A stretch of DNA of 10,810 nucleotides from an uncultured Oscillospiraceae bacterium (GCA_900546895.1 UREO01000079.1:1-10810); one strand, 5' to 3'. Shown: positions 1 to 6,295, numbered from the stretch's first letter. The notes: a model not told the origin generated them from the letters alone. Program-made: numbers and translations.

Positions 1-1
1 C

Positions 2-1960
2 CATTCCACCTGCGCGCGCATGCTGAGACACGACGGGGAGAAGCTCGGCTATTCCAATCATTTCACGATTTACGACACGGACGATTCCCGCCGGATGATG
101 AAGGAATGTCAGAAAGCCCTTGGCATTGATGATAAAATTCTCTCTCATAAATCCATTCTTTCGGCGATTTCCCACGCGAAGGACAGCATGATTCTGCCCG
201 GGGAATACCTGCAGCAGGCCGGCAATGACAGCAGGCTGGGGATGATCGGGCAGGCGTACAAGCTTTATCAGGCAAAGCTGAAGGAAGCGGACGCCATGGA
301 TTTTGACGACTTGATCTGCAACGCGGTGTACCTGCTTCAGCAGAACCCGGACGTACTGGAGTATTATCAAAACAAATTCAGATACATTATGGTGGATGAG
401 TACCAGGACACCAACCACGCGCAGTACCTGCTGGTAAAGCTGCTTGCCCAAAAGAGCGCAAACCTTTGCGTTGTGGGTGACGACGACCAAAGTATCTATA
501 AATTCCGCGGCGCAACCATCGAGAACATTCTGAGCTTTGAAAAGAACTTTCCAAACGCCAAGGTGATCCGCTTGGAGCAGAATTACCGTTCCACCAAAAA
601 TATTCTGAATGCGGCCAACGCGGTCATTGAAAACAACAGGGAGCGCAAAGGGAAAACGCTCTGGACGGACAATCCGGCGGGGGAGAAGCTCGGCGTGCAC
701 ACCGCTTTCAGCGAACAGGACGAAGCGGATTATATCGCAAAGAAGATATTGGAAGGCGTTGCGGCCGGCCGTAAATTTTCCGATTATGCGATTTTGTACC
801 GTATGAATTCCCAGTCGAATATTCTTGAAAAAATCTTTGTGAAATCCGGCATCCCTTACCGCATTATCGGTGGCCTGCGCTTCTATGAGCGCAAGGAAAT
901 CAGGGACATGATTGCGTATTTGAGCGTCATCAACAACCCTTATGACGAGATCCGGCTTCGCAGGATTATCAACCAGCCGAAGCGCTCCATTGGGGACAAG
1001 ACGATTGCACAGGCTACGGAAATCGCCGCCACACTGGGGGAAAGCGTATTTGACGTGATTAAAAATGCCGATCAGTACGAGCCCCTGAAGCGGACCGCGC
1101 CCAAGCTTTTGCAGTTTGCCGCGACCATGCAGCAGCTGATTGAAGCCGCAAACGATGATCATACGAGCCTGAATGAGCTTTATCATTTGCTCCTTGACAA
1201 AACGGATTATATCGGCAGCCTGAAGGCGTCTGAAAACGACGACGTGCAGGACAGGATCGACAATATCAACGAACTGGCGTCCAACCTGATCAAGTACGAG
1301 GAGGATAACGGCGAAGAGGCGACCCTTTCCGGTTTTCTCGAGGAAGTCTCCCTGCTGACCGATATCGATAACTTTGACAGAAATTCCGACAGCGTGGTCA
1401 TGATGACTATCCACTCGGCAAAGGGCTTGGAATTTCCGGTCGTGTTCCTGCCCGGATTTGAAGAAGGAATTTTTCCGGGGATGCAGGCGATCTACAATCC
1501 TCTGGAAATCGAGGAGGAGCGCCGTCTGGCTTATGTTGCCATCACAAGGGCGAAAGAGGAGCTGTATGTTGTTAACGCGGAGAGCCGCATGATCTTCGGC
1601 AGCACCTCCCGCAACAAGCTTTCCCGCTTTGCTGAGGAAATTCCAGAGGAACTGGTTGTCCGCAGCCGCACCAGAGAATGGAAAAAACCGGCCCCGGGCA
1701 TGTCCCTTCCCACTTCTGCTTTTGAGGCACGGGCGGTTACAACCGAATCGGCGCGCAGCTTCGGCCCGTCGAACCTGATCCACAGCGAGCCGCCGAAGGT
1801 TCGGTTCAAAGTGGGGGACAGCGTGGTTCACAAAACGTTTGGGACGGGAATGATCCTTTCCGTTTCTCCTATGGGCAACGATACCCTGCTGGAGATTGCT
1901 TTTGAACAAGCCGGAACAAAAAAGCTGATGGAAAATTTTGCCCGTCTGAAAAAAGGCTGA
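2..1960 (+). CDS. pcrA: ATP-dependent DNA helicase PcrA/UvrD, 5'-truncated by window edge
   Basis: This is a superfamily 1A 3'-5' DNA helicase that unwinds DNA in nucleotide excision repair, clears recombination intermediates and removes transcription-replication conflicts. The reading frame is open from base 2 (HSTCARMLR), so the start, Walker A motif and first part of domain 1A lie outside the window; the ATG at base 20 is internal. Counting from that Met, motif II VDEYQDTN is at about 125-132, motif III VVGDDDQSIYKFRGA at 151-165 and motif IV LEQNYRST at 185-192. Further on come motif V (TIHSAKGLEFPVVF) and motif VI (AYVAITRAKEELYV). The last ~50 residues (VGDSVVHKTFGTGMI...) match the C-terminal Tudor-like domain that binds RNA polymerase in PcrA and separates it from Rep. 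The gene ends with TGA just before a strong hairpin. No lesion is seen in the visible part. Confidence 0.95.
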   Translation, partial: HSTCARMLRHDGEKLGYSNHFTIYDTDDSRRMMKECQKALGIDDKILSHKSILSAISHAKDSMILPGEYLQQAGNDSRLGMIGQAYKLYQAKLKEADAMDFDDLICNAVYLLQQNPDVLEYYQNKFRYIMVDEYQDTNHAQYLLVKLLAQKSANLCVVGDDDQSIYKFRGATIENILSFEKNFPNAKVIRLEQNYRSTKNILNAANAVIENNRERKGKTLWTDNPAGEKLGVHTAFSEQDEADYIAKKILEGVAAGRKFSDYAILYRMNSQSNILEKIFVKSGIPYRIIGGLRFYERKEIRDMIAYLSVINNPYDEIRLRRIINQPKRSIGDKTIAQATEIAATLGESVFDVIKNADQYEPLKRTAPKLLQFAATMQQLIEAANDDHTSLNELYHLLLDKTDYIGSLKASENDDVQDRIDNINELASNLIKYEEDNGEEATLSGFLEEVSLLTDIDNFDRNSDSVVMMTIHSAKGLEFPVVFLPGFEEGIFPGMQAIYNPLEIEEERRLAYVAITRAKEELYVVNAESRMIFGSTSRNKLSRFAEEIPEELVVRSRTREWKKPAPGMSLPTSAFEARAVTTESARSFGPSNLIHSEPPKVRFKVGDSVVHKTFGTGMILSVSPMGNDTLLEIAFEQAGTKKLMENFARLKKG

Positions 1961-1978
1961 TAAAAGCGGCATAAACCC

Positions 1979-2008
1979 AAAGCCCGCCTGAAAAAACAGG
2001 CGGGCTTT
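1979..2008. terminator. Bidirectional intrinsic terminator between pcrA and the cysteine-rich gene
   Basis: A 12-bp perfect stem (AAAGCCCGCCTG, positions 1979-1990, pairing with 1997-2008) closes an A6 loop. It lies 18 bases after the pcrA stop. On the minus strand it lies about 30 bases after the stop of the convergent gene, and the stem ends in T-rich arms. It probably ends transcription in both directions. The U tract past the stem is short. Confidence 0.75.
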
Positions 2009-2037
2009 ATCTGTGCTCAATAGGCTGCTGTCTGACT

Positions 2038-2754
2038 TTATGCTTTGCGGGAACGGTCGTTGCAGCTGCATTCAGTGACTTTGGGCGGGAAAAACTCGTC
2101 GGTCGGAAACTCAATGCGGCGGAACATATCGCATGGATTGTCTGATGTAGTGACACATTCTTTTTCCGGGATGCAGAAGTCATACGCAGGAATCAGCATT
2201 TGTACATTCCTGACGATTTGGACGATTGTAAAAATGCCCAGTGTAACATAAACAGTACGATCGGAAGCAAAGTCGAGCTGCCCACCGAAATGTCTGCAGA
2301 TAGAGTCGGGAATCCGGCAGCAGCTTTCCTTGCAATGCGACTGGCAGTCGCAGATTCTGGCGGACAGGCAGATCGGCTCCGCAATCTGACAGGTTGCTTT
2401 GGGGAGCACGTTGCCGCACATAGAAGATGGGCTGTCGATGTCGTCCTGCGTGCAATCGGAACTGAACATTTTTACGTTGCCCTCGCTGCCGTACAAAATC
2501 ACCCTCTTATTGAATATGGATACACCATTTACAATGCAGGGGTTTGTGGCCAACGGACAGAATACGTCTACGCATACATCGAAGAAAAAGGTCATATCTA
2601 CCGAATAAAAGCCCCTGTTAAATGGTACCGGCTCCAGATCAAGGAACACGGTAATGACATCAGCGCTTCTAAGCCTGACGTTTGTCGCATGCTCAATCAG
2701 GTCGTGCTTATCCGGTGGGAAATAAACCCTTAAATCTTCAAGGCAATCTTTATC
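2038..2754 (-). CDS. 3' half of an interrupted cysteine-rich clostridial protein (238 codons)
   Basis: I recognise this as a cysteine-rich protein conserved in Clostridia, function unknown to me. Family-like blocks include EPVPFNRGFYSVDMTFFF, FNKRVILYGSEGNVK, TVYVTLGIFTIVQ, PAYDFCIPEKEC and RRIEFPTDEFFPP. Cysteines are abundant, including a CDCQSHCKESCC cluster. The only standard start in frame is a GTG at 2649, giving 203 aa, but it has no good Shine-Dalgarno. Clear coding continues upstream for 35 codons (DKDCLEDLRVYFPPDKHD...), then PVYSS, then an in-frame TAG at 2772-2770. The natural N-terminus is therefore missing here. It matches the short reading frame at 6298-6411 on the same strand, and joining the two at a GA dinucleotide gives an uninterrupted 272-aa protein. 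As it stands this half is either silent or expressed as an N-terminally truncated product. There are no signal peptide or membrane segments. The reading frame to the stop is undamaged, which argues against old decay. Confidence 0.85.
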   Translation of the reverse strand, partial: DKDCLEDLRVYFPPDKHDLIEHATNVRLRSADVITVFLDLEPVPFNRGFYSVDMTFFFDVCVDVFCPLATNPCIVNGVSIFNKRVILYGSEGNVKMFSSDCTQDDIDSPSSMCGNVLPKATCQIAEPICLSARICDCQSHCKESCCRIPDSICRHFGGQLDFASDRTVYVTLGIFTIVQIVRNVQMLIPAYDFCIPEKECVTTSDNPCDMFRRIEFPTDEFFPPKVTECSCNDRSRKA

Positions 2755-2766
2755 AGAAGAGTATAC
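2753..2766 (-). repeat. Left attachment junction: GA core plus attP-type arm
   Basis: On the minus strand the element ends in GTATACTCTTCT (2766-2755), followed by the crossover dinucleotide GA (2754-2753). The coding sequence of the host gene continues from there. The arm is an imperfect inverted copy (10/12) of AGAACAGTAAAC at the other end of the element (6307-6296). When the element is circular the two arms face each other across GA, the geometry expected of a serine-integrase attP. The assignment rests on this symmetry plus in-frame repair of the host gene. Confidence 0.75.
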
Positions 2767-2912
2767 GGGCTATAAGTACACCCTGTAGGTCAGGTTCGAG
2801 TGCGAAAGCAGATTTGGTATTTATTTATTCTATTGATTACTATATTCATAATGATATCATCAATTCCAGAATACCCGGCAGGTGCTATGTATCGTTACAT
2901 GAAGAAATGCGC

Positions 2913-3146
2913 TTATGCAGGCATGTTTTTCAACAGGTATTGTTTAGCCGGGCATTCGTCAATACTTTCGTAGTCTTTGTATTCGCCGGTATCGGAAATG
3001 CCTTCCAGATGAAGGAAGGCGGGGTGAACCAATTTGTCGTCGATCTGGCTTGCAACAATATGCAGTTCAATTAAGCCCATTCCGTCTTTTTCAATTTCCA
3101 TCATTTTTTCTTTCAGAAGCTTGAGATTTACGCTAATTCTTTGCAT
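2913..3146 (-). CDS. Small acidic hypothetical protein (77 aa), element cargo
   Basis: I do not recognise a named family. The product begins MQRISVNLKLLKEKMMEIEK, a likely amphipathic helix. A predicted strand follows (MGLIELHIVASQIDD), then HPAFLHLEGI and an acidic DTGEYKDYESIDE segment. There is no membrane segment, signal peptide or DNA-binding motif. The ATG at 3146 is well supported by AAAGGATG about 8 bases upstream. A SigA-type promoter and a palindrome lie just upstream, so it appears to be separately transcribed and perhaps repressed. It is the gene nearest the left end of the element. Possible roles, without direct evidence, are regulation or accessory function for recombination. 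Confidence 0.7.
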   Translation of the reverse strand: MQRISVNLKLLKEKMMEIEKDGMGLIELHIVASQIDDKLVHPAFLHLEGISDTGEYKDYESIDECPAKQYLLKNMPA

Positions 3147-3172
3147 TTCAAAAACATCCTTTATTTTTATTC

Positions 3173-3187
3173 GTTGCGCAACATGTT
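3173..3187. promoter_or_regulatory. Overlapping palindromes, possible operator
   Basis: GTTGCGCAAC (3173-3182) is a perfect 10-bp palindrome. It overlaps AACATGTT (3180-3187), a perfect 8-bp palindrome. Both sit around the predicted transcription start of the 77-aa gene, where a repressor would block initiation. No cognate regulator can be named. Confidence 0.35.
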
Positions 3188-3190
3188 GTA

Positions 3191-3219
3191 ATTTTAGAGG
3201 AAATGTTTCAAAATTGCAA
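3191..3219 (-). promoter_or_regulatory. SigA-type promoter for the 77-aa gene
   Basis: On the minus strand, TTGCAA (3219-3214) is followed by a 17-base spacer and TAAAAT (3196-3191). The -10 matches the consensus in 5 of 6 bases and the -35 in 4 of 6. The predicted start is near 3184, leaving a leader of about 38 bases with the ribosome binding site. The region upstream (3220-3400) is very AT-rich and has no gene that I can support. Confidence 0.45.
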
Positions 3220-3401
3220 TAGCGAAAAAAGTCGCAATTTTAGAAATTTTAAGGAATGAAAAAAAATAGGATAAATAAACAAAATGTAGAATTTGTATGA
3301 TTGATTTTTTATGAATATTTTGATGATATTTTGTAGAAATAAGACTATTTTGATTTGTAAGAAAAATAATATTCAAATGCTTCCTGTCGAAGTAGTTAGA
3401 T

Positions 3402-3683
3402 TTATGGTTTGTTTATGCGAATATCGTAATACTCAGGATGATTATCAAACCATTTTACAGCGTAGGAGCAGGTAAGACGCGCTTTCCGGCTTTGCTGCCT
3501 CAGCAAAACAGCAGTCGCCTCCATCAGCTTGCCGGCAATTCCCTGGCCCCGAAGGGAATCATCCACGAAGGTATGGTCGATATTGACCGTTTGTTCGTCA
3601 ATGTCAGGGAAGGTGACCTCTGCAACAATGCGGCCGGATTCGTTTTCGGCAAAAATTCGGTTTCTTTCCTGTTTCAATTCCAA
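3402..3683 (-). CDS. YjdJ/NATD1-type GNAT N-acetyltransferase (93 aa)
   Basis: This is a single-domain acetyl-CoA-dependent acetyltransferase of the short YjdJ-like class (Acetyltransf_CG), and its ~90 aa length is normal for the family. Visible hallmarks are the opening strands (NRIFAENESGRIVAEVTF), the acetyl-CoA loop FVDDSLRGQGIAGKLM at about 39-54, and the C-terminal signature CSYAVKWFDNHPEYYD at about 72-87. The substrate is unknown for this class. I chose the TTG at 3683 because AGGAGG (3696-3691) sits exactly 7 bases upstream; no ATG competes. It follows the recombinase gene by 65 bases on the same strand and has a plausible promoter of its own. It is likely cargo, with no obvious role in recombination. 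Confidence 0.85.
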   Translation of the reverse strand: MELKQERNRIFAENESGRIVAEVTFPDIDEQTVNIDHTFVDDSLRGQGIAGKLMEATAVLLRQQSRKARLTCSYAVKWFDNHPEYYDIRINKP

Positions 3684-3705
3684 TATAACCCCTCCTTTTT
3701 CTAGT

Positions 3706-3735
3706 AGTATGCCATTTCCAAAGGCACTTTGTCAA
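3706..3735 (-). promoter_or_regulatory. Promoter candidate for the YjdJ-type acetyltransferase
   Basis: On the minus strand a perfect TTGACA (3735-3730) is followed by an 18-base spacer and CATACT (3711-3706). A TG sits one base upstream of the -10 (extended -10). The predicted start near 3699 leaves a very short leader that begins just before the AGGAGG. Readthrough from the recombinase gene is also possible, as no terminator is visible between them. Confidence 0.4.
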
Positions 3736-3748
3736 TGTGCGGGTCTTA

Positions 3749-5305
3749 TTATTCCAAGTCCCTTTCCCATTTTGGCAAAGCCGCGTCCGAGTGCTCCAAA
3801 TCCCCGGAAAAAGGGTTGGGCTGCGGATAAAACGGTTTCAGATATACCTCCAGTGTGAACTGCGCGGGTCTGGCGCCCTTTTCCTTGCAATAGAGAATTC
3901 TGTCCACCATCGCTTTTAAGAGAAGATTTCTTTTTTGCAAAGAGGCTGAATCGTAAGCTTCCAGCAAGGTACCGATTCTGTTGCCGGTGATATCGCAGCC
4001 GCTGGGATGCCGGGGCCTGGCCTTGTCTCTGATTTCCTCCAGTTTGCTCCTTTTTGCTTTTAAATAGGTCTGACGCGCCAGAAACGTATCCGGGTCGTAA
4101 ATCCCCTGTTCCAGAAAGTCGTGCAGCTTTTCCATCTGGCTGTCGGTGGTTTTGATTTCCGATTCGAGGGCACTGAGCATTTCCCTGCTGTCGGACTGCT
4201 GAATCGCAGAATCCTCCTGTGTGAGTATGAAACGGTTCATGCTGTGTTTCAGCGCGTCCAGCACCGCGTTTTCCACCAGAGGAAGGGAGGAGGATACCAT
4301 GCAGCCGGGCTTCTGGCAAAGCAGATAGGTTCCGCCGCGGCGGGTTACCTGCCGCTGCATCAAAGAACCGCAGTGGGCGCAGTAGACAAGACCGGCGAGC
4401 GGATTTTCCACATGACCCGTATTTGCCGGAGGATGAGAGCGGTATGCCGCCGTTTTCTGCGCCTGTTCAAAGAGTTCTCCGTCAATGATGGATGGATGAA
4501 TTCCCTGTACGACGGTCCATTGATCGCGGGGATTTTTCACGGCGACCTGTTTTCTGCCGTCTTTCGCGCCTTTCCGGAACTGCGTTTTCCGGTTCCAGAC
4601 AATTTTACCTATATAAGTCGGGTTGTGCAGAATTATCATGACGGAAGACCTGCCGAACTTTTCGGAACGGTGCGGTTTTGCGCCCATGGCGTTTATCGTG
4701 TCGGCGATCTGCTGGCAGCCCATCCCTTTGTTGACGTACAGGCCGAACATCATCCGCACAAACCGGGCCTCTTCTTCCTGGACTGCAAGCGTCGGCCTCT
4801 TGCCGACCGTCGTTTTCACGTATCCGTAAGGGGCGTTGGCGATGTACCCTCCTTCCGCAATGGTTTTTTGAATGCCCCTCTGCATCCGTCGTTTGATTGC
4901 TTTCAGCTCCTGTCGGGCCATAAAGGTTTCAAATTCCGAATAAGTCTCATCCATCTCATTGTTAAGATCGTATACCTTGCGCGGCGTAATGATCTTTGTG
5001 TCCGCGTTTTTCAGCGTTTCCAGAATGATCCCCTGGTCGCTCATGGCGCCGCGCCCCAGGCGGTCGATATCCATGCAGAGTACGGCGTCGTATTGACCGT
5101 GCTCCACGTCGGCCAGCAGCTGCAGCATCTGGGGACGGGCGTACAGCGATTCCCCGGAAACCACTTCCTCATATATTTTTACTACAGCCAGATTGCTTTT
5201 TGCAGCGAATTCCAGAAGGGTTTCCCTGTGCCGCTTTAATGTTTCGTCAACCGTATCGCTCAGTTCTTCCGCGCGGCTTTTCCGCAGATAGACGGCTGTA
5301 TTCAT
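3749..5305 (-). CDS. Large serine recombinase (518 aa), probable integrase/excisionase of the element
   Basis: This is a site-specific recombinase of the large serine class, which cuts both DNA strands at attachment sites through a serine-phosphate intermediate and exchanges a central dinucleotide. The catalytic motif YLRKS puts the nucleophile at Ser10 with Arg8. DIDRLGRG (79-86) and the ARQELKAIKRRMQRG helix region (130-144) complete the resolvase domain. The recombinase DNA-binding domain spans about 155-285 (APYGYVK..., NPTYIGKIVWNRK). A zinc ribbon has Cys309, Cys312, Cys330 and Cys335. A coiled-coil-like segment follows at about 375-430. The length is in the usual 450-600 range and all key residues are present, so the enzyme should be active. 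The ATG at 5305 follows GGGTGA. It lies on the same strand as the gene it interrupts, with a SigE-like promoter upstream, as spoIVCA does in the B. subtilis skin element. It is the natural candidate to act on the cores at 2753-2754 and 6308-6309. Confidence 0.96.
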   Translation of the reverse strand: MNTAVYLRKSRAEELSDTVDETLKRHRETLLEFAAKSNLAVVKIYEEVVSGESLYARPQMLQLLADVEHGQYDAVLCMDIDRLGRGAMSDQGIILETLKNADTKIITPRKVYDLNNEMDETYSEFETFMARQELKAIKRRMQRGIQKTIAEGGYIANAPYGYVKTTVGKRPTLAVQEEEARFVRMMFGLYVNKGMGCQQIADTINAMGAKPHRSEKFGRSSVMIILHNPTYIGKIVWNRKTQFRKGAKDGRKQVAVKNPRDQWTVVQGIHPSIIDGELFEQAQKTAAYRSHPPANTGHVENPLAGLVYCAHCGSLMQRQVTRRGGTYLLCQKPGCMVSSSLPLVENAVLDALKHSMNRFILTQEDSAIQQSDSREMLSALESEIKTTDSQMEKLHDFLEQGIYDPDTFLARQTYLKAKRSKLEEIRDKARPRHPSGCDITGNRIGTLLEAYDSASLQKRNLLLKAMVDRILYCKEKGARPAQFTLEVYLKPFYPQPNPFSGDLEHSDAALPKWERDLE

Positions 5306-5329
5306 TTTATCACCCGCTTTCTCTTCCTA

Positions 5330-5357
5330 TATTTATGGAAGAGTTCCATGAATATTC
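5330..5357 (-). promoter_or_regulatory. SigE-like (mother-cell sporulation) promoter for the recombinase
   Basis: On the minus strand GAATATT (5357-5351) fits the SigE -35 consensus KMATATT at all 7 positions. After a 13-base spacer comes CATAAATA (5337-5330), against the -10 consensus CATACANT (5 of 7 defined positions). The predicted start is near 5323, about 18 bases before the ATG and upstream of its ribosome binding site. No good SigA promoter is seen in the same interval. This is a consensus comparison by eye only. Confidence 0.45.
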
Positions 5358-5358
5358 C

Positions 5359-5398
5359 GGCCTCCGAATCCTTTGGGATCCGGAGGCCTTTTCCGTTT
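5359..5398 (+). terminator. Strong hairpin with T run between recombinase and the tiny operon
   Basis: A GGCCTCCG stem continues through one A-C mismatch into ATCC, pairing 5359-5371 with 5376-5388 around a TTTG loop. TTTTCCGTTT follows on the plus strand. Read on the plus strand it looks like an intrinsic terminator that would stop antisense transcripts coming through the recombinase gene from reaching the tiny operon. On the minus strand it abuts the SigE-like -35 and has no U tract. An operator or structural role is also possible. Confidence 0.5.
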
Positions 5399-5487
5399 CT
5401 GAATAATTTTGGAATTACCGTGCTGGAAACGCTCCGGAGGGAATAGGACAAACACCGGAATTCATATTTTTTAATGAGGTGATGCAT

Positions 5488-5685
5488 ATGCGCGACACAG
5501 GAAAACCGACTGTCACCGTGCATATATTATCGGGAACGGCCGGGGAGATCGCACACAACAGGGAAAATCTGCGGTATGTAACGGAGCAGATCTGCAGTGA
5601 AAACGGGTCCGCCGTGAAAGTGACCATTGACTGGGATGTGCCAACGGAGAAAAGCCCTGTAAAAGGAAAGGGGAAGTACCCATGA
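5488..5685 (+). CDS. Tiny hypothetical protein 1 of 3 (65 aa), divergent operon
   Basis: The product begins MRDTGKPTVTVHILSG and is a small soluble protein with alternating strand-helix-strand character; the C-terminus is basic (PVKGKGKYP). I do not recognise a family. I chose the ATG at 5488 because GAGGTG lies 6 bases upstream; the GTG at 5479 and ATG at 5482 overlap that ribosome binding site. It is divergent from the recombinase gene and opens a three-gene set whose members overlap by ATGA, so they are translationally coupled. Small genes beside a large serine recombinase are the usual place to find a recombination directionality factor, but no sequence feature proves that role. Confidence 0.7.
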   Translation: MRDTGKPTVTVHILSGTAGEIAHNRENLRYVTEQICSENGSAVKVTIDWDVPTEKSPVKGKGKYP

Positions 5686-5816
5686 AATACGAGGTTCTTC
5701 AGGGCTATATGGCCCTGTGCCGTTATTACGGATGGAAACCGACGTGGGCCGGACTGAAAGCGTTTAACCGGGGAGAGCGTGCAAAGAGTCTGAAAAAGGG
5801 GGAAAGCAAAAAATGA
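5682..5816 (+). CDS. Tiny hypothetical protein 2 of 3 (44 aa)
   Basis: The ATG at 5682 overlaps the TGA of the preceding gene (ATGA), and AAAGGAAAGGGG a few bases upstream is a good ribosome binding site. The product starts MKYEVLQGYMALCRYYGWKP, is rich in aromatic residues, and ends in a lysine-rich tail (SLKKGESKK). The WKPTWAGLKAFNRG segment could form a short helix. No family is recognised. The tight coupling and good initiation signals argue that it is expressed despite its size. Confidence 0.6.
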   Translation: MKYEVLQGYMALCRYYGWKPTWAGLKAFNRGERAKSLKKGESKK

Positions 5817-5965
5817 TCTGCGCGCCATGTGCAAAATGTAAGAGACGGGCCGACAACAGGGTCTGCCGCCGTTTTTGTTCCGCTTATAAACGTGCTTTTG
5901 AACGGAACGTGGAACGGCAGCTGGATGAAACGCTGTTCCGCCGGCTCGCAAGGATTTCCAGATAA
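5813..5965 (+). CDS. Tiny zinc-finger-like protein 3 of 3 (50 aa)
   Basis: The ATG at 5813 overlaps the stop of the previous gene (ATGA), with GGGGGAAAG upstream as a ribosome binding site. The product starts MICAPCAKCKRRADNRVCRR and is very basic. Cysteines at 3, 6, 9, 18 and 22 form CxxCxxC...CxxxC, a plausible zinc-binding knuckle. The arginine-rich helix after it (FERNVERQLDETLFRRLARISR) suggests nucleic acid or protein binding. No named family is recognised. A terminator hairpin begins 8 bases after the stop, which closes the three-gene operon. Of the three it is the strongest candidate for a DNA-binding accessory of recombination, by inference only. Confidence 0.65.
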   Translation: MICAPCAKCKRRADNRVCRRFCSAYKRAFERNVERQLDETLFRRLARISR

Positions 5966-5972
5966 AGCGGAA

Positions 5973-5990
5973 CCGCCCCACACGGGGCGG
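5973..5990. terminator. GC-rich hairpin between convergent genes
   Basis: CCGCCCC (5973-5979) pairs perfectly with GGGGCGG (5984-5990) around a 4-base loop. It lies between the end of the tiny plus-strand operon and the end of the 58-aa minus-strand gene, so it can serve both. U tracts on either side are poor. Confidence 0.55.
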
Positions 5991-5999
5991 CAGCGTTTC

Positions 6000-6176
6000 C
6001 TATTGTTTTTCCATATACTCTGTAACGCGGTCGTGAAAATGCCCGTAGGAAGTGCTTCCGTTCAGCAGCTTTAGCTGCAGATCATCCGGCAGGGAGAAAA
6101 AGAAATCTTTTACCTTTCTGTCCTGCTCGGGCAGGTTCGACGGAAATGGGAATTCGTAATATCCTGTATAGTCCAA
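6000..6176 (-). CDS. Small hypothetical protein (58 aa), element cargo
   Basis: The product begins (M)DYTGYYEFPFPSNLPEQDR and ends FHDRVTEYMEKQ. It is acidic, with an aromatic/proline-rich start and a predicted helical rest (LPDDLQLKLLNGS). I seem to recall similar short proteins in other clostridia but cannot name a family. An in-frame GTG at 6185 directly abuts the AGAGG; the TTG at 6176 is about 8 bases downstream of AGAGG and is the better start. A SigE-like promoter lies immediately upstream. It is the gene closest to the right end of the element, on the same strand as the recombinase. Confidence 0.6.
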   Translation of the reverse strand: MDYTGYYEFPFPSNLPEQDRKVKDFFFSLPDDLQLKLLNGSTSYGHFHDRVTEYMEKQ

Positions 6177-6194
6177 GCCAATCACCTCTGGAAT

Positions 6195-6222
6195 AGTGTA
6201 TGACTATTTTTCCGAAACATGC
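6195..6222 (-). promoter_or_regulatory. SigE-like promoter for the 58-aa gene
   Basis: On the minus strand GCATGTT (6222-6216) matches KMATATT in 6 of 7 positions. After 13 bases comes CATACACT (6202-6195), which matches CATACANT at every defined position. The predicted start falls at about 6189-6187, at the edge of the AGAGG ribosome binding site, so the leader would be extremely short. This weakens the call. Confidence 0.4.
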
Positions 6223-6295
6223 AGAATTTTCCTTTTTTTATCCCGGAGGGGGATGAAAGAAAGGCCGGGCATTCGGGTACGTATGTATCAAACGT

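Noticed and set aside
2038..2649. Treating the 203-codon GTG-started frame as a complete gene
   Set aside because: Coding similarity to the family continues 35 codons upstream of the GTG, and the missing N-terminus is found at 6298-6411.
2200..2733. Plus-strand open frame of 177 codons opposite the cysteine-rich gene
   Set aside because: No family resemblance; the minus-strand frame carries the conserved blocks.
2682..3074. Plus-strand open frame of 130 codons crossing the left attachment site
   Set aside because: It spans the junction and overlaps the supported 77-aa gene antisense, with no ribosome binding site or domain.
4121..5239. Long open plus-strand frame (372 codons) opposite the recombinase
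   Set aside because: It is antisense to a gene with clear catalytic motifs and shows no recognisable domain; high-GC codon bias of the recombinase keeps the opposite strand open.
5302..5523. Minus-strand frame of 73 codons overlapping the recombinase start
   Set aside because: It covers the hairpin and the divergent promoter region, has no clear initiation signal and no domain.
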